DNA of 22,612 nt from UBA2160 sp964588665 (GTDB taxonomy: Bacteria; Chloroflexota; Dehalococcoidia; Lucifugimonadales; UBA1123): contig CAZPQQ010000052.1 in the NCBI GenBank assembly GCA_964588665.1, positions 1-22,612 of the forward strand, written 5' to 3'. Positions 13,438 through 21,954 of the stretch are shown here, piece after piece. The translations under genes and the position numbers were made by a program. Position 1 is the stretch's first letter, and each line of letters starts with the position of its first letter. The notes beneath the pieces were generated by a model that ran no database searches, was not told the DNA's origin, and saw only the letters and a list, made by a program, of their open reading frames with translations.

Positions 13438-14916
13438 ATGGCCGAACAAGACCGCTTTGACGTCATCGTGGTGGGGGCGGGCAACGCCGCCATGTGCGCT
13501 GCTTTGGCGGCGCGAGAGGACGGAGCGCGGGTGCTGGTGCTCGAAAAGGCGCCGGCCGAGGTGAAAGGCGGGAACAGTGCGTTCAGCGGCGGGCTGTTCC
13601 GATTCGCACATCAAGGTTTGGAGGACGTGCTGCCCCTGGTCCCAGACACCACGCCCGCCGAGGTGGCTCGGATGGACATGGGGGCGTATTCGGCTGAGAC
13701 GTATTCCGACGACTTGATCCGTCTGTCCGAGGGGCGCGCCGACCCGGAGCTCGTTCGCGCTCTTGTAGACGAGTCGTACGACACCATGCGCTGGATGCAA
13801 ACGCGGCTGGGCGTGCGTTGGGAGTTGAACCGGCAGTCGCCTCGACAAGAAGACCGCGACACCTTCTTGCCAGGCAACGAGCTGACTGCATGGGGCGGCG
13901 GCACCGGACTCATGCGCCAGCTTTTTCACGTTGCCGAGGGAAATGGCGTCGACGTGGTGTGCAGCGCCTCCGTCGTCGGGTTTCTGACCGACGAGCGAGG
14001 CGGCGTCTGCGGCGTTCGGGTCAAAACCGGCGGCGATATCCAGTCGTTGGAAGCGGGCGCCGTGGTGCTGGGAAGCGGCGGCTTCGAAGCAAGCCCGGAG
14101 ATGCGCGCCCGCTACCTGGGGCCAGGTTGGGATCGGATGAAGGTGCGGGGCTCCCGATACAACACCGGAGAGATCCTGGACAGGGCTCGGGAGATCGGCG
14201 CATTCACAAGCGGCGCCTGGTCTCGCAGCGACTCCGCTCCCGCGGACCTGGACTCGCCCGACGTCGGGGTCCTGACGATGGGCAACCTGTACTCTCGCAA
14301 TTCGAGCAGGCTGGGCATCATGGTCAACAGCGAGGGACGGCGTTTTACGGATGAGGGCGCCGACTTCCACGCCACCGGCGGAGTCGAACTGGGGCAAGCC
14401 ATCTGGGCCCAACCCGACGGGGTGGCCTACCAGATTTTCGATCAGCAAACCGCCCCCGTGGTCGAAGGCACATACGCTGTCGGCGGCCGTCCGGTGACCG
14501 CCGGCACCTGGGAGGAACTCGCTCACGAGCTGAGGCTGGACCCTGAAACGCTCCGGAACACGATGACCGAGTTCAATGCGGCGGTGCAGGAAGGCGACCT
14601 CAACCTGAACATCAAAGACGGCAAAGGCGCCGTCGGTCTGACTCCGCCTAGGTCGAACTGGGCCCGACGCCTGGATCAGCCGCCGTTCGTCGCCTACCGG
14701 GTAACCACCACAATTCTCTTCACGTACGGCGGCTTGGCCGTCGATCCGGAAGCCCGCGTTCTCGACGGCGCCTACGAGCCCATCCCCGGCCTCTTCGCGA
14801 CCGGCGAGGCCATCGGCGGCCTGTACTACCGGCACTTCTCGACCGGTTCCGGTCTCATGCTGGGCTCCGTCTTCGGCCGCATAGCCGGCGCCAACGCGGC
14901 GAGGCACGCCGGGTGA
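13438..14916 (+). CDS. FAD-binding dehydrogenase of the fumarate reductase flavoprotein family (TcuA-like)
   Basis: A 492-residue FAD_binding_2 protein, closest by motif to FAD-dependent tricarballylate dehydrogenase TcuA: VVGAGNAAMCAALAAREDGA (FAD dinucleotide fold, residues 11-30), GGNSAFSGG (about 44-52), a central WGGGTGLMRQL, VLGSGGFEASPEMR, SEGRRFTDEG, and the C-terminal GLFATGEAIGGLYYRHFSTGSGLMLGSVFGRIAG flavin-contact region. Such enzymes oxidise or reduce C-C bonds next to carboxylates. It follows the MerB-like gene by 24 nt with a G-rich ribosome site, so the two are probably co-transcribed. It is not a MerA-type mercuric reductase: there is no redox CxxxxC pair. Its link to the mercury-like module is inferred from position only. 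Confidence 0.85.
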   Translation: MAEQDRFDVIVVGAGNAAMCAALAAREDGARVLVLEKAPAEVKGGNSAFSGGLFRFAHQGLEDVLPLVPDTTPAEVARMDMGAYSAETYSDDLIRLSEGRADPELVRALVDESYDTMRWMQTRLGVRWELNRQSPRQEDRDTFLPGNELTAWGGGTGLMRQLFHVAEGNGVDVVCSASVVGFLTDERGGVCGVRVKTGGDIQSLEAGAVVLGSGGFEASPEMRARYLGPGWDRMKVRGSRYNTGEILDRAREIGAFTSGAWSRSDSAPADLDSPDVGVLTMGNLYSRNSSRLGIMVNSEGRRFTDEGADFHATGGVELGQAIWAQPDGVAYQIFDQQTAPVVEGTYAVGGRPVTAGTWEELAHELRLDPETLRNTMTEFNAAVQEGDLNLNIKDGKGAVGLTPPRSNWARRLDQPPFVAYRVTTTILFTYGGLAVDPEARVLDGAYEPIPGLFATGEAIGGLYYRHFSTGSGLMLGSVFGRIAGANAARHAG

Positions 14917-15036
14917 GGGATGCCAGCACAGCACTGGTGGCCGCAGGCGAGCCTTCGACAAGCTCAGGCCGAACGGACGTTAGTTGGCTCAGGCCGAACG
15001 GCCGTAGGTTGCCTCAGCCGAGGCGGGGCCGCCAGC

Positions 15037-15088
15037 TTGGCCGTAAACGGCCAGAGCACTGACGGCTGACGGCTGACGGCTGACGGCT
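15037..15088. repeat. Dispersed hairpin repeat plus GACGGCT heptamer array
   Basis: TTGGCCGTAAACGGCCA forms a hairpin (GGCCGT/ACGGCC) and recurs nearly identically at 20766-20789. It is followed by four tandem GACGGCT units (15061-15088), the reverse-complement family of the GCCGTCA units at 12401. Just upstream (14951-15030), CTTCGACAAGCTCAGG and repeated CTCAGGCCGAACGG units add more repeat material. The block lies between the convergent flavoprotein and monooxygenase genes and may act as a two-way terminator. Confidence 0.6.
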
Positions 15089-15122
15089 GATGGCCAAGTC
15101 TGTAGGCCGAGTCCTTCCGTCG

Positions 15123-16142
15123 CTACGGCTTCTGCAGTTCCTCGATCATGCCCTTCAGGCGGTCTTCGTCGGCGGGGGATGGGGTTGCGATGTCGAAGCC
15201 GATCGACGACGCGTAGCCGGAATAGGTGGCTTTGAGCTTGGGCACGATCTCGTCGTGGGTTCCGATTACAGAGAAGGCGTCGAGCATGTCGTCCGTTATC
15301 AAGCCGGGCATCTCGCCCCATTTGCCGTCAATCGACATGCGGTAGAGCTTCGCCGCGGTGTCGTCCCATCCGTGGGCGCTCATGACGGGGAGGTAGCTCC
15401 GAGTCGACGCGTAGAACGAGATGCGACGTTTGGTGACCTGTCGCTGTTGCTCGAGCTCCTCTTCGGTGCGGCCCGTGACGATGAATCCGCCGGTGCTGAT
15501 GTCGAGGTCTTCCAGCGTGCGGCCTGCCCGTGCGGCGCCTTTGGCGATCTGGGGCAAGATGAATTCCTGCGTGTACTTGTGGGTGCTGAATCCGTGTACC
15601 AGCACGCCGTCGCACACCTCGCCCGCGACTCCGAGCATGTTCGTGTTGACGGCGGAGATGTACACCTTGATGTCCGGGTGGTCGATCGGTTCCGGGGTGA
15701 AGAACGGAGGCATCAGGTTGAAGTTGTAGTTGTCGCTGAAATACTCGATCTTGCCTTTAGTCTGCCATGCGTTCCAGATGTGGCGGAGAGCCTTGATGTA
15801 CTCGCGCATCTTCGGCGCAGGAGCAGACCAGTTCATCCCGAACCGTCGGACGATATGTCCCTTGACCTGGCTTCCCAATCCAAGGGTGAACCGGCCTTGA
15901 GAGAGGTCCGTGAGGTCCCAGGCGATGTACGCCATGTCCATCGGACTTCGGGCGAACGCCAGCGCGATCGAAGTGCGCATGGTCACGTTCTCGGTGTGCT
16001 CGGCGGCGATGGCCAGCGGCAGAAACGGGTTGTGGTTGGTCTCGCTCGACGAGACGCTGTCGAAACCGAGCCGGTCAGCCCGCTTCGCGGATTCCGCGAT
16101 TTCACTGGGTTTACGGCCGCTCAACGCGGTGGTGACCTTCAT
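15123..16142 (-). CDS. Luciferase-like monooxygenase family oxidoreductase (probably F420-dependent)
   Basis: A 339-residue TIM-barrel protein of the bacterial-luciferase/F420-dependent reductase superfamily. Signatures are KRADRLGFDSVSSSET near the start, LPLAIAAEHTENVTMRTSIALAFARSPMDMAY, DLSQGRFTLGLGSQV (about residue 90), REYIKALRHIW, and IKVYISAVNTNMLGVAGEVCDGVLVHGF. Members reduce or oxygenate diverse substrates with F420H2 or FMNH2. The ATG at 16142 was preferred to the upstream start at 16166 because AGGAGGCG lies just before it. It faces the flavoprotein gene. Substrate unknown. Confidence 0.88.
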   Translation of the reverse strand: MKVTTALSGRKPSEIAESAKRADRLGFDSVSSSETNHNPFLPLAIAAEHTENVTMRTSIALAFARSPMDMAYIAWDLTDLSQGRFTLGLGSQVKGHIVRRFGMNWSAPAPKMREYIKALRHIWNAWQTKGKIEYFSDNYNFNLMPPFFTPEPIDHPDIKVYISAVNTNMLGVAGEVCDGVLVHGFSTHKYTQEFILPQIAKGAARAGRTLEDLDISTGGFIVTGRTEEELEQQRQVTKRRISFYASTRSYLPVMSAHGWDDTAAKLYRMSIDGKWGEMPGLITDDMLDAFSVIGTHDEIVPKLKATYSGYASSIGFDIATPSPADEDRLKGMIEELQKP

Positions 16143-16267
16143 GTCTGACGCCTCCTGTTCGCGCATTCTTCATTAGATTTGGCGCCGCCATTCTAGCAAA
16201 CCTTGCGATCGGTCGCATCCACGCAAGATAGGCACATTCCTGTCAGCATGTACAGCAGCGCTCATGG

Positions 16268-16296
16268 TTATCAGAGAGGCTCCATTCTGATATACT
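16268..16296 (+). promoter_or_regulatory. Promoter of the enoyl-CoA hydratase gene
   Basis: TTATCA (16268-16273), 17-nt spacer, TATACT (16291-16296). It is about 38 nt upstream of the chosen start codon. Confidence 0.5.
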
Positions 16297-16333
16297 CGCG
16301 TCCTGAGATCATGTGGAAAACAGAGGTGCATCG

Positions 16334-17125
16334 ATGGCAAATGAATACATAACCTACGAGAAAAAAGGGCGTCTGGCCTACATCACGATCAACAGGCCGG
16401 AGAGGCTAAATGCCCTGCATCCGCCAGCCAGCGCCGAAATGCGCGAGGTTTTCGAAGACTTCCGAGACGACCCAGAAGTCTGGATCGCGATACTCACCGG
16501 CAAGGGAGACCGCGCGTTCAGCGCCGGAAACGACCTTCGTTACACGGCAGAGCAAGATCAGGACCGCGACCGGCCCGAGCGAGCCGCGTCGCGCGTGCCG
16601 TTTGGCGGCATAACGGCCGAGTTCGATTGCTGGAAGCCACTCATCGCCGCAGTCAACGGCTACGCGTTGGGCGGCGGTTTCGAGCTGGCTCTCGCGTGCG
16701 ACATCGTCATTGCCGCGGACCACGCCGAGGTCGGACTTCCGGAGCCGCGGGTCGGGCTCTACGCGGGCGCCGGCGGAGTCCATCGGCTGCCCCGCCACAT
16801 CCCGCTGAAGATCGCCATGGGCATGATGCTAACCGCCACGAGAATCAAGGCCGAGGATGCGCATCGCCTGGGTCTGGTCAACGAGGTTGTGCCGTTTGCG
16901 GAGCTGATGCCGGCCGCCGAGCGCTGGGCTAGCGAGATACTCGAATGCGCCCCGCTGTCCGTCCGCGCAAGCAAGCAGATGGCATTACAGGGGCTGGACT
17001 CACCTCTCGACATTGCCTTCGCCCGAAGCTACAGTCAGCAGCGACTGCAGGTCGCGTCGGCTGACCGGGTCGAGGGTCCGCGGGCGTTCTCCGAAAAGCG
17101 CAAGCCCAACTGGACGGCCTCATGA
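16334..17125 (+). CDS. Enoyl-CoA hydratase/isomerase family protein
   Basis: Crotonase-fold protein of 263 residues acting on acyl-CoA thioesters. Motifs: YITINRPERLNALHP near the N-terminus, AFSAGNDL (first oxyanion-hole segment), AVNGYALGGGFELALACDIVIAA (second oxyanion segment with the conserved Gly), and LPEPRVGLYAGAGGVHRLPR, where PEPRVGL places the catalytic-type Glu. The ATG at 16334 with AGAGG upstream fits the family start better than GTG 16313. No beta-oxidation partner lies beside it, so the substrate is open; similarity to the CaiD group would fit the CoA-transferase in the window but is not evidence. Confidence 0.92.
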   Translation: MANEYITYEKKGRLAYITINRPERLNALHPPASAEMREVFEDFRDDPEVWIAILTGKGDRAFSAGNDLRYTAEQDQDRDRPERAASRVPFGGITAEFDCWKPLIAAVNGYALGGGFELALACDIVIAADHAEVGLPEPRVGLYAGAGGVHRLPRHIPLKIAMGMMLTATRIKAEDAHRLGLVNEVVPFAELMPAAERWASEILECAPLSVRASKQMALQGLDSPLDIAFARSYSQQRLQVASADRVEGPRAFSEKRKPNWTAS

Positions 17126-17279
17126 CGGCGTCGATACGCTGCGAGTGACCGCATGGGAGAACGGCTAACGCCGACTTTTTATGGATAAGGCCGCGCAACC
17201 GCCCGCCTGTCGCGACGATACGCGCCCACAATCTCGACTATTGTGCCATCCCGATTCTGGAAACAACAGGACTAGCGAC

Positions 17280-19877
17280 ATGACCGAATCGTCACCCGAC
17301 ACGCTCCCTCAGGACGTGACCCCGAAAGGGTACGCCTTGGAGTTGGAACCGGATTTCGAAAACTTCACGTTCAAAGGCTCCGAGACGGTGGACCTCGACA
17401 TCGTCCAACCCACCGACCGAATCGTGCTCAATTGCATGGAGATCGAGATTCAGTCCTGCCAAGTCTCCGCGGGTGGCGCGGATCGGCGGGCGAAGGAGAT
17501 CGTGTTCGACACCGACGCGGAGACCGTGACGTTCGTCTTCGAGTCGGCGTTGCCCGTGGGGCCAGCCACCATGGCCATCGGATTCACCGGCGAGCTCAAC
17601 GACAAGCTGCGCGGCTTCTATCGCTCGGACTACCAGGACCTCGACGGCAACCAGAAGCACCTGGCGGCAACTCAATTCGAGTCGACTGACGCCAGACGCG
17701 CCTTCCCTTGCTGGGACGAGCCCGCTCGGAAAGCTGCCTTCGACGTGACGTTGGTCGTTCCCTCTCACCTCGAGGCGATCTCGAACACCGAGATAGTCTC
17801 GCGCGAAGAACGCTCCGGCTCCACTGTCGCGTTGCGGTTCGCGCCCACGCCGGTCATGTCCACCTATCTGCTGGCCTTCGTGGTCGGCGATCTGGCATGC
17901 ATCGAGGAAACGTCGCCGGGCGGTACGCTGATCCGCGTGTGGGCGACGAAAGGCAACGAAGAGAAGGGCCGGTTCGCTCTCGAAACGTCGATCGACCTAC
18001 TAGCCTACTTCAACGAATACTTCGGGATCCCGTTCCCGCTTTCCAAGCTGGACCACCTGGCGATCCCCGATTTCGCCGCCGGCGCCATGGAGAACTGGGG
18101 CGCGATCACCTACCGAGAGACGGCCCTGCTCGTGGACCCGGACCACAGCTCCGCCGTCACGCGCGAGGTCGTCGCGGCCATCATCTCTCACGAAATGGCC
18201 CACATGTGGTTCGGGGACCTGGTCACGATGGCATGGTGGGACGACCTCTGGCTGAACGAAAGCTTCGCGTCGTGGATGGGCGACAAGGCGGTGGACGTTC
18301 TGCACCCTGAGTGGGAGATGTGGACCCAGTTTCTCACCCATGACACCACGACCGCCCTCAGCCTCGACGGCTTGGCGAACTCGCACCCCATCGAGCAGGA
18401 AGTCAACAACCCCGCCGAGATCGGCCAGCTCTTCGACGCGATCAGTTACAGCAAAGGGGCATCGATAATCAGGATGCTGGAGCAGTACCTGGGCCCGGAC
18501 ATGTTCCGAAACGGCCTCCGCATCTACTTGGACCGGCACAAGTACGGCAACGCTCGGACCCGCGATCTGTGGAACGCGCTGGGCGAGGCGTCAGGCCAAC
18601 CGGTCGCTGAGATCATGGACACCTGGACCAAGCAGACCGGCTATCCGGTGCTGGACGTCAGCGTCGACCGAAACTCCGACGGCATGGAGGTCGGGCTTAC
18701 TCAACGCCGCTTCATGTACGAGGACGTCCTGGGCTCCGATGGGCCGCGGGACGGCCGATGGAAGGTGCCGGTTGGCGCCCGCACGGCCAGCGACGCAGAC
18801 CCTGTTCGCACCCTGATGGAAACCGATGCAGCGACCGTCAGCCTGAAGCCGGCGTCGTACGGCACGACTGACGAGTGGATCAAGGTCAATCCGCTGCACA
18901 CCGCGTTCTACCGGGTGCGGTACCCGACAGATGAGCTCCAAAAGCTTGTCGCCCCGATACGCAGCAAGACCCTTCCGGCGGCAGACAGGCTGGGAATCCA
19001 GAACGACACATACGCTCTGGTGAAGGCCGGCCATCTGCCTGCAACCGACTTCTTGACGATTGCGGAGGCATATGCGGCCGAGAACGATGCATCGGTATGC
19101 GGCGATCTTGCCGCCAACCTGAACGGCCTCGACGGCTTGGTGGCGACCGAGGAGTTCTACCCGCGCTTCCAGGCGTTTGCCCGCGGCATCTTCAAACCGA
19201 TCGGCGACCAGATCGGCTGGGACGCCGCCCCCAACGAAGGACACCGCGACGCCCTGCTTCGGAGCACTGCTCTGAGCCAGCTCGGCCACTTCGAAGACGA
19301 GGACACTTTGGCGGAAGCGAGCCGAAGGTTCGAGCGATACGTCGAAGATCCCGCCAACGTCACCCCCGATACGCGCGCCGTCGTATTTGCGATGGCCGCG
19401 AGCCGAGGCGACCGCGCAACGTACGATCTGATGTGGGACCTGGAAAAGGCCGAGACGCTACATGAGCAGAAGATCCGCTTCCTGTATGCCCTGTGCAGTT
19501 ACACTCAGCCCGAGTTGTTGCAGGAAACGCTGGAGAGGTCGTTGGGTCCCGAGGTGCGGAGCCAGGACACCATCCGCGGCGTATCGGCCGTGGCCGGCAA
19601 CCGTCACGGGCTCGACATCGCGTGGGAGTTCGTAAAGGACAACTGGGCGGAGTTCGACCGCAGATACGGCGAGGGCGGGTTCGGCCTCATGCACCTCGTC
19701 AGCCTCACGTCGATGTTCACCACCGAAGAGCGCCGCGAGGATGTCCAGCGATTCTTCACCGACAACCCTGTCCCCGGCGCCGAGCGCGCCGTAAGGCAGT
19801 CACTCGAACGAATGTCGCTGAACATCGGCTGGCTCGACAAGAACCGCGACGAACTCGGCCGCTGGCTCGTGGGGTGA
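17280..19877 (+). CDS. M1-family zinc aminopeptidase
   Basis: Cleaves N-terminal residues from peptides. The 865-residue protein has the M1 exopeptidase signature GAMENWG (268-274), zinc motif HEMAHMWFG with H304, E305, H308, and the third ligand E327 in WLNESFA, separated from H308 by exactly 18 residues. The N-terminal beta domain (1-200), catalytic domain (200-440) and C-terminal helical ERAP1-like domain (about 520-850) are all present. No signal peptide; ATG at 17280 with AGGA upstream is preferred to the longer frame from 17181, whose extra residues do not resemble the family. Length suits the aminopeptidase N/PSA group. Confidence 0.96.
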   Translation: MTESSPDTLPQDVTPKGYALELEPDFENFTFKGSETVDLDIVQPTDRIVLNCMEIEIQSCQVSAGGADRRAKEIVFDTDAETVTFVFESALPVGPATMAIGFTGELNDKLRGFYRSDYQDLDGNQKHLAATQFESTDARRAFPCWDEPARKAAFDVTLVVPSHLEAISNTEIVSREERSGSTVALRFAPTPVMSTYLLAFVVGDLACIEETSPGGTLIRVWATKGNEEKGRFALETSIDLLAYFNEYFGIPFPLSKLDHLAIPDFAAGAMENWGAITYRETALLVDPDHSSAVTREVVAAIISHEMAHMWFGDLVTMAWWDDLWLNESFASWMGDKAVDVLHPEWEMWTQFLTHDTTTALSLDGLANSHPIEQEVNNPAEIGQLFDAISYSKGASIIRMLEQYLGPDMFRNGLRIYLDRHKYGNARTRDLWNALGEASGQPVAEIMDTWTKQTGYPVLDVSVDRNSDGMEVGLTQRRFMYEDVLGSDGPRDGRWKVPVGARTASDADPVRTLMETDAATVSLKPASYGTTDEWIKVNPLHTAFYRVRYPTDELQKLVAPIRSKTLPAADRLGIQNDTYALVKAGHLPATDFLTIAEAYAAENDASVCGDLAANLNGLDGLVATEEFYPRFQAFARGIFKPIGDQIGWDAAPNEGHRDALLRSTALSQLGHFEDEDTLAEASRRFERYVEDPANVTPDTRAVVFAMAASRGDRATYDLMWDLEKAETLHEQKIRFLYALCSYTQPELLQETLERSLGPEVRSQDTIRGVSAVAGNRHGLDIAWEFVKDNWAEFDRRYGEGGFGLMHLVSLTSMFTTEERREDVQRFFTDNPVPGAERAVRQSLERMSLNIGWLDKNRDELGRWLVG

Positions 19878-19926
19878 AGTGCCACAGGCGCCTCAGGCCA
19901 CATGCTGAGCCGGGAGACCCATTCGG

Positions 19927-20751
19927 GTGCAGCAGGTGATGACCGGCCCTGATCGTTCAGATCACGAACGCATGAACACGGACGTCTCGGATCGCCCTCA
20001 TGAACGAGACCCGCAGGGCTTCCCGTGGACCGGTTTGCTGCGCGCTGGTTGGCGGGCGGCGCTCGCCACCGTCGCCGATGAAGCCCCGGACACCCTCTAC
20101 CCCATCCATTGCCTCGGGTGCGGCGCGGATGGCAAGGCGATCTGCCAAGAATGTCGCGACGCGATGCCCCGCCTCCGTCCTCCCTACTGTCGGGTATGCG
20201 CGCGACCTGGCGTCACAGGCACGTGCCGATGGTGTCGAAGCAAAGTCCCGGAGATCAATCGCATCGCGGCCGCCTACCTGTACGTCGACGCGAGTCCCGT
20301 CCACCACGCCATCACACGGCTCAAATTCGGCAATCTTCGTGCAATGGCGCCTGAGATGGCGGAGCTGTTGGCGGCGTTCCTCGAGGCTCGACCCATCGTC
20401 GCAGACGTCCTCGTGCCCATGCCGAGCCACCCTCGGCGACTCCGATCGCGTGGCTTCAACCAGGCGACGCTGATCGCCGCCGAGCTTGGCAAGCTCATCG
20501 ACGTCCCGGTGGTGAGCGACGTGCTTCTACGAACCCGCGACGCCCGATCCCAGCTTCTGAGCCCGAACCGAGAAGACCGATGGTTGAACGTGTTGGACAG
20601 CTTCGCATGCGGGGACGGACTGGCAGGCGAACGGGTCATGCTCGTGGACGACCTGGTGACGACGGGCGCGACGATGTCGGCATGCGCATCCGCGCTGAAG
20701 CACGCCGGCGTCGCGAGCGTCGTGGGGCTGGCGGTGGCGAGGGCGCCGTAG
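19927..20751 (+). CDS. ComF family amidophosphoribosyltransferase-like protein
   Basis: ComF-type proteins pair an N-terminal zinc ribbon with a type-I phosphoribosyltransferase domain and are linked to DNA uptake in competent bacteria. Here CLGCGADGKAICQEC and YCRVCARPGVTGTCRWC provide eight cysteines for zinc, followed by LKFGNLRAMAPEMAELL, DVLVPMPSHPRRLRSRGFNQA, and the PRPP motif VMLVDDLVTTGAT near the C-terminus. The start is uncertain: GTG 19927, ATG 19939 and ATG 19972 are possible and none has a convincing ribosome site. It stands 49 nt after the aminopeptidase gene. No other competence genes are in the window. Confidence 0.85.
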   Translation: MQQVMTGPDRSDHERMNTDVSDRPHERDPQGFPWTGLLRAGWRAALATVADEAPDTLYPIHCLGCGADGKAICQECRDAMPRLRPPYCRVCARPGVTGTCRWCRSKVPEINRIAAAYLYVDASPVHHAITRLKFGNLRAMAPEMAELLAAFLEARPIVADVLVPMPSHPRRLRSRGFNQATLIAAELGKLIDVPVVSDVLLRTRDARSQLLSPNREDRWLNVLDSFACGDGLAGERVMLVDDLVTTGATMSACASALKHAGVASVVGLAVARAP

Positions 20752-20765
20752 CGGGCGGGCGCAGG

Positions 20766-20789
20766 CTTGGCCGTGAACGGCCAGAGCAC
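20766..20789. repeat. Dispersed hairpin repeat, second copy
   Basis: CTTGGCCGTGAACGGCCAGA repeats the element at 15037 with one base changed in the loop. As at the first site, it lies between convergent genes. Confidence 0.6.
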
Positions 20790-20850
20790 CAGGTAGGTCG
20801 CGACTCGGTCCTCGTCAGGCGGACCAGAGCACCGGTCGCGTGACGGCGAC

Positions 20851-20890
20851 CCTTCGACAGGCTCAGCGCCTGTCCTGAGCTTGCCGAAGG
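20851..20890. repeat. Inverted repeat CCTTCGACAGGCTCAG / CTGAGCTTGCCGAAGG
   Basis: Two 16-base arms separated by eight bases pair nearly perfectly. The left arm resembles CTTCGACAAGCTCAGG at 14953. It looks like a short dispersed palindromic element. Confidence 0.65.
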
Positions 20891-20936
20891 AGCGAACGGT
20901 GTGGGGGCCTTTCGCTTTCTTGGCGCCCCACCAGAC

Positions 20937-20975
20937 CCGTTCGTGGTGAGCCCGTCAGTTCCGTTCGTGGTGAGC
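20937..20975 (+). repeat. Direct repeat CCGTTCGTGGTGAGC, two copies
   Basis: The 15-base unit occurs at 20937-20951 and 20961-20975, 24 bases apart; the second continues into GCTTGTCGAACCAC, related to the neighbouring palindromes. Confidence 0.6.
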
Positions 20976-21002
20976 TTGTCGAACCACAGGCCCACGAACA
21001 CA

Positions 21003-21869
21003 TTACACCCGCACGAACTTAGACACGCGCTCGCCTTGGCCGATCTCGGTTACATAGATGCTGCCGTGAGAGTCGACGCACAGGCCGTGGCCGCCCAGGA
21101 GCGTGCCCTGCCCCGCGCCTTCGTTGCCTCGCCAGCGTGTGACGAGCTCGCCGGCCGGCGTCCAGATGCTGACGGCGTTGCCGCCCCCCTGTTCGATGAC
21201 GTATACGAGGTCGTCGTGGATCCACACGTCGCCGGGTTGGACCATGTCGGTCCACTCTTCGATGAAGGCGCCATTGTCGTCGAATATCTGGATGCGGTTG
21301 TTCTCGCGGTCGCAGACGATGACTTGGCTGTCCTTGTCCACCCAGATGTTGTGGACCAGCGCGAACTCACCTGGGCCCGTGCCCTGCTTGCCCCACGAGA
21401 GCAGCAGCTCGCCTTCGGCGCTGAACTTGTGGACGCGGTGCCCGCCATAGCCGTCCGAGACGAACAGCTCGCCGTTCGGAGCAATCGCGATTCCCGACGG
21501 CATGTTGAACGGCATGCCCTGGAACGACGGCGACGGCGCTAGCTTGTTGCCGAGCGTCCGGATCGTCTCGCCGCCCGGCGTGTACTCGGTCGCGATGTGA
21601 TAGTCGCGGTCGACGAGCCAGACGTTGTCGTTGGGCGCGATGTAGATGCCGTGAGGGTTGGCCGAGAAAGTCGCCTCACCCCACGACGAGATGAAGGCGC
21701 CGTCCGGGTCCCAGATCGTCAGCGGGTGATCGCCCCTGCTGAATATGTGGACCTCGTCTTTGGAGTTCACCGCGCCGTCCGACGCAGCCCCGAACGCCCA
21801 GTACTTGGGCATGTTGGGCCATGACGGAACTCGCTCGTACCTGTAGTCGCCCGATCCTACGATCGCCAT
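21003..21869 (-). CDS. NHL-repeat (six-bladed beta-propeller) protein
   Basis: 288 residues built of repeating blades with the NHL pattern: NPHGIYIAPNDNVWLVDRD, MPSGIAIAPNGELFVSDGYG, LVHNIWVDKDSQVIVCDREN, GGHGLCVDSHGSIYVTEIG. Such propellers occur in peptidylglycine alpha-hydroxyglycine lyase-like and many uncharacterised bacterial proteins. No signal peptide is visible. ATG at 21869 with AGGAGGT at optimal distance. Function unknown. Confidence 0.85.
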   Translation of the reverse strand: MAIVGSGDYRYERVPSWPNMPKYWAFGAASDGAVNSKDEVHIFSRGDHPLTIWDPDGAFISSWGEATFSANPHGIYIAPNDNVWLVDRDYHIATEYTPGGETIRTLGNKLAPSPSFQGMPFNMPSGIAIAPNGELFVSDGYGGHRVHKFSAEGELLLSWGKQGTGPGEFALVHNIWVDKDSQVIVCDRENNRIQIFDDNGAFIEEWTDMVQPGDVWIHDDLVYVIEQGGGNAVSIWTPAGELVTRWRGNEGAGQGTLLGGHGLCVDSHGSIYVTEIGQGERVSKFVRV

Positions 21870-21954
21870 GACGCGTACCTCCTGCTTCGGTTCTCATGCA
21901 CAATCGCGATTCTATCGTTGGCCCGTTCGAGGGTCAACTTTCCAAGGGACTTCT

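Noticed and set aside
12874..14961. Long 695-codon open frame on the minus strand
   Set aside because: It is the antisense shadow of the flavoprotein and lyase genes in high-GC DNA, with no recognisable domain.
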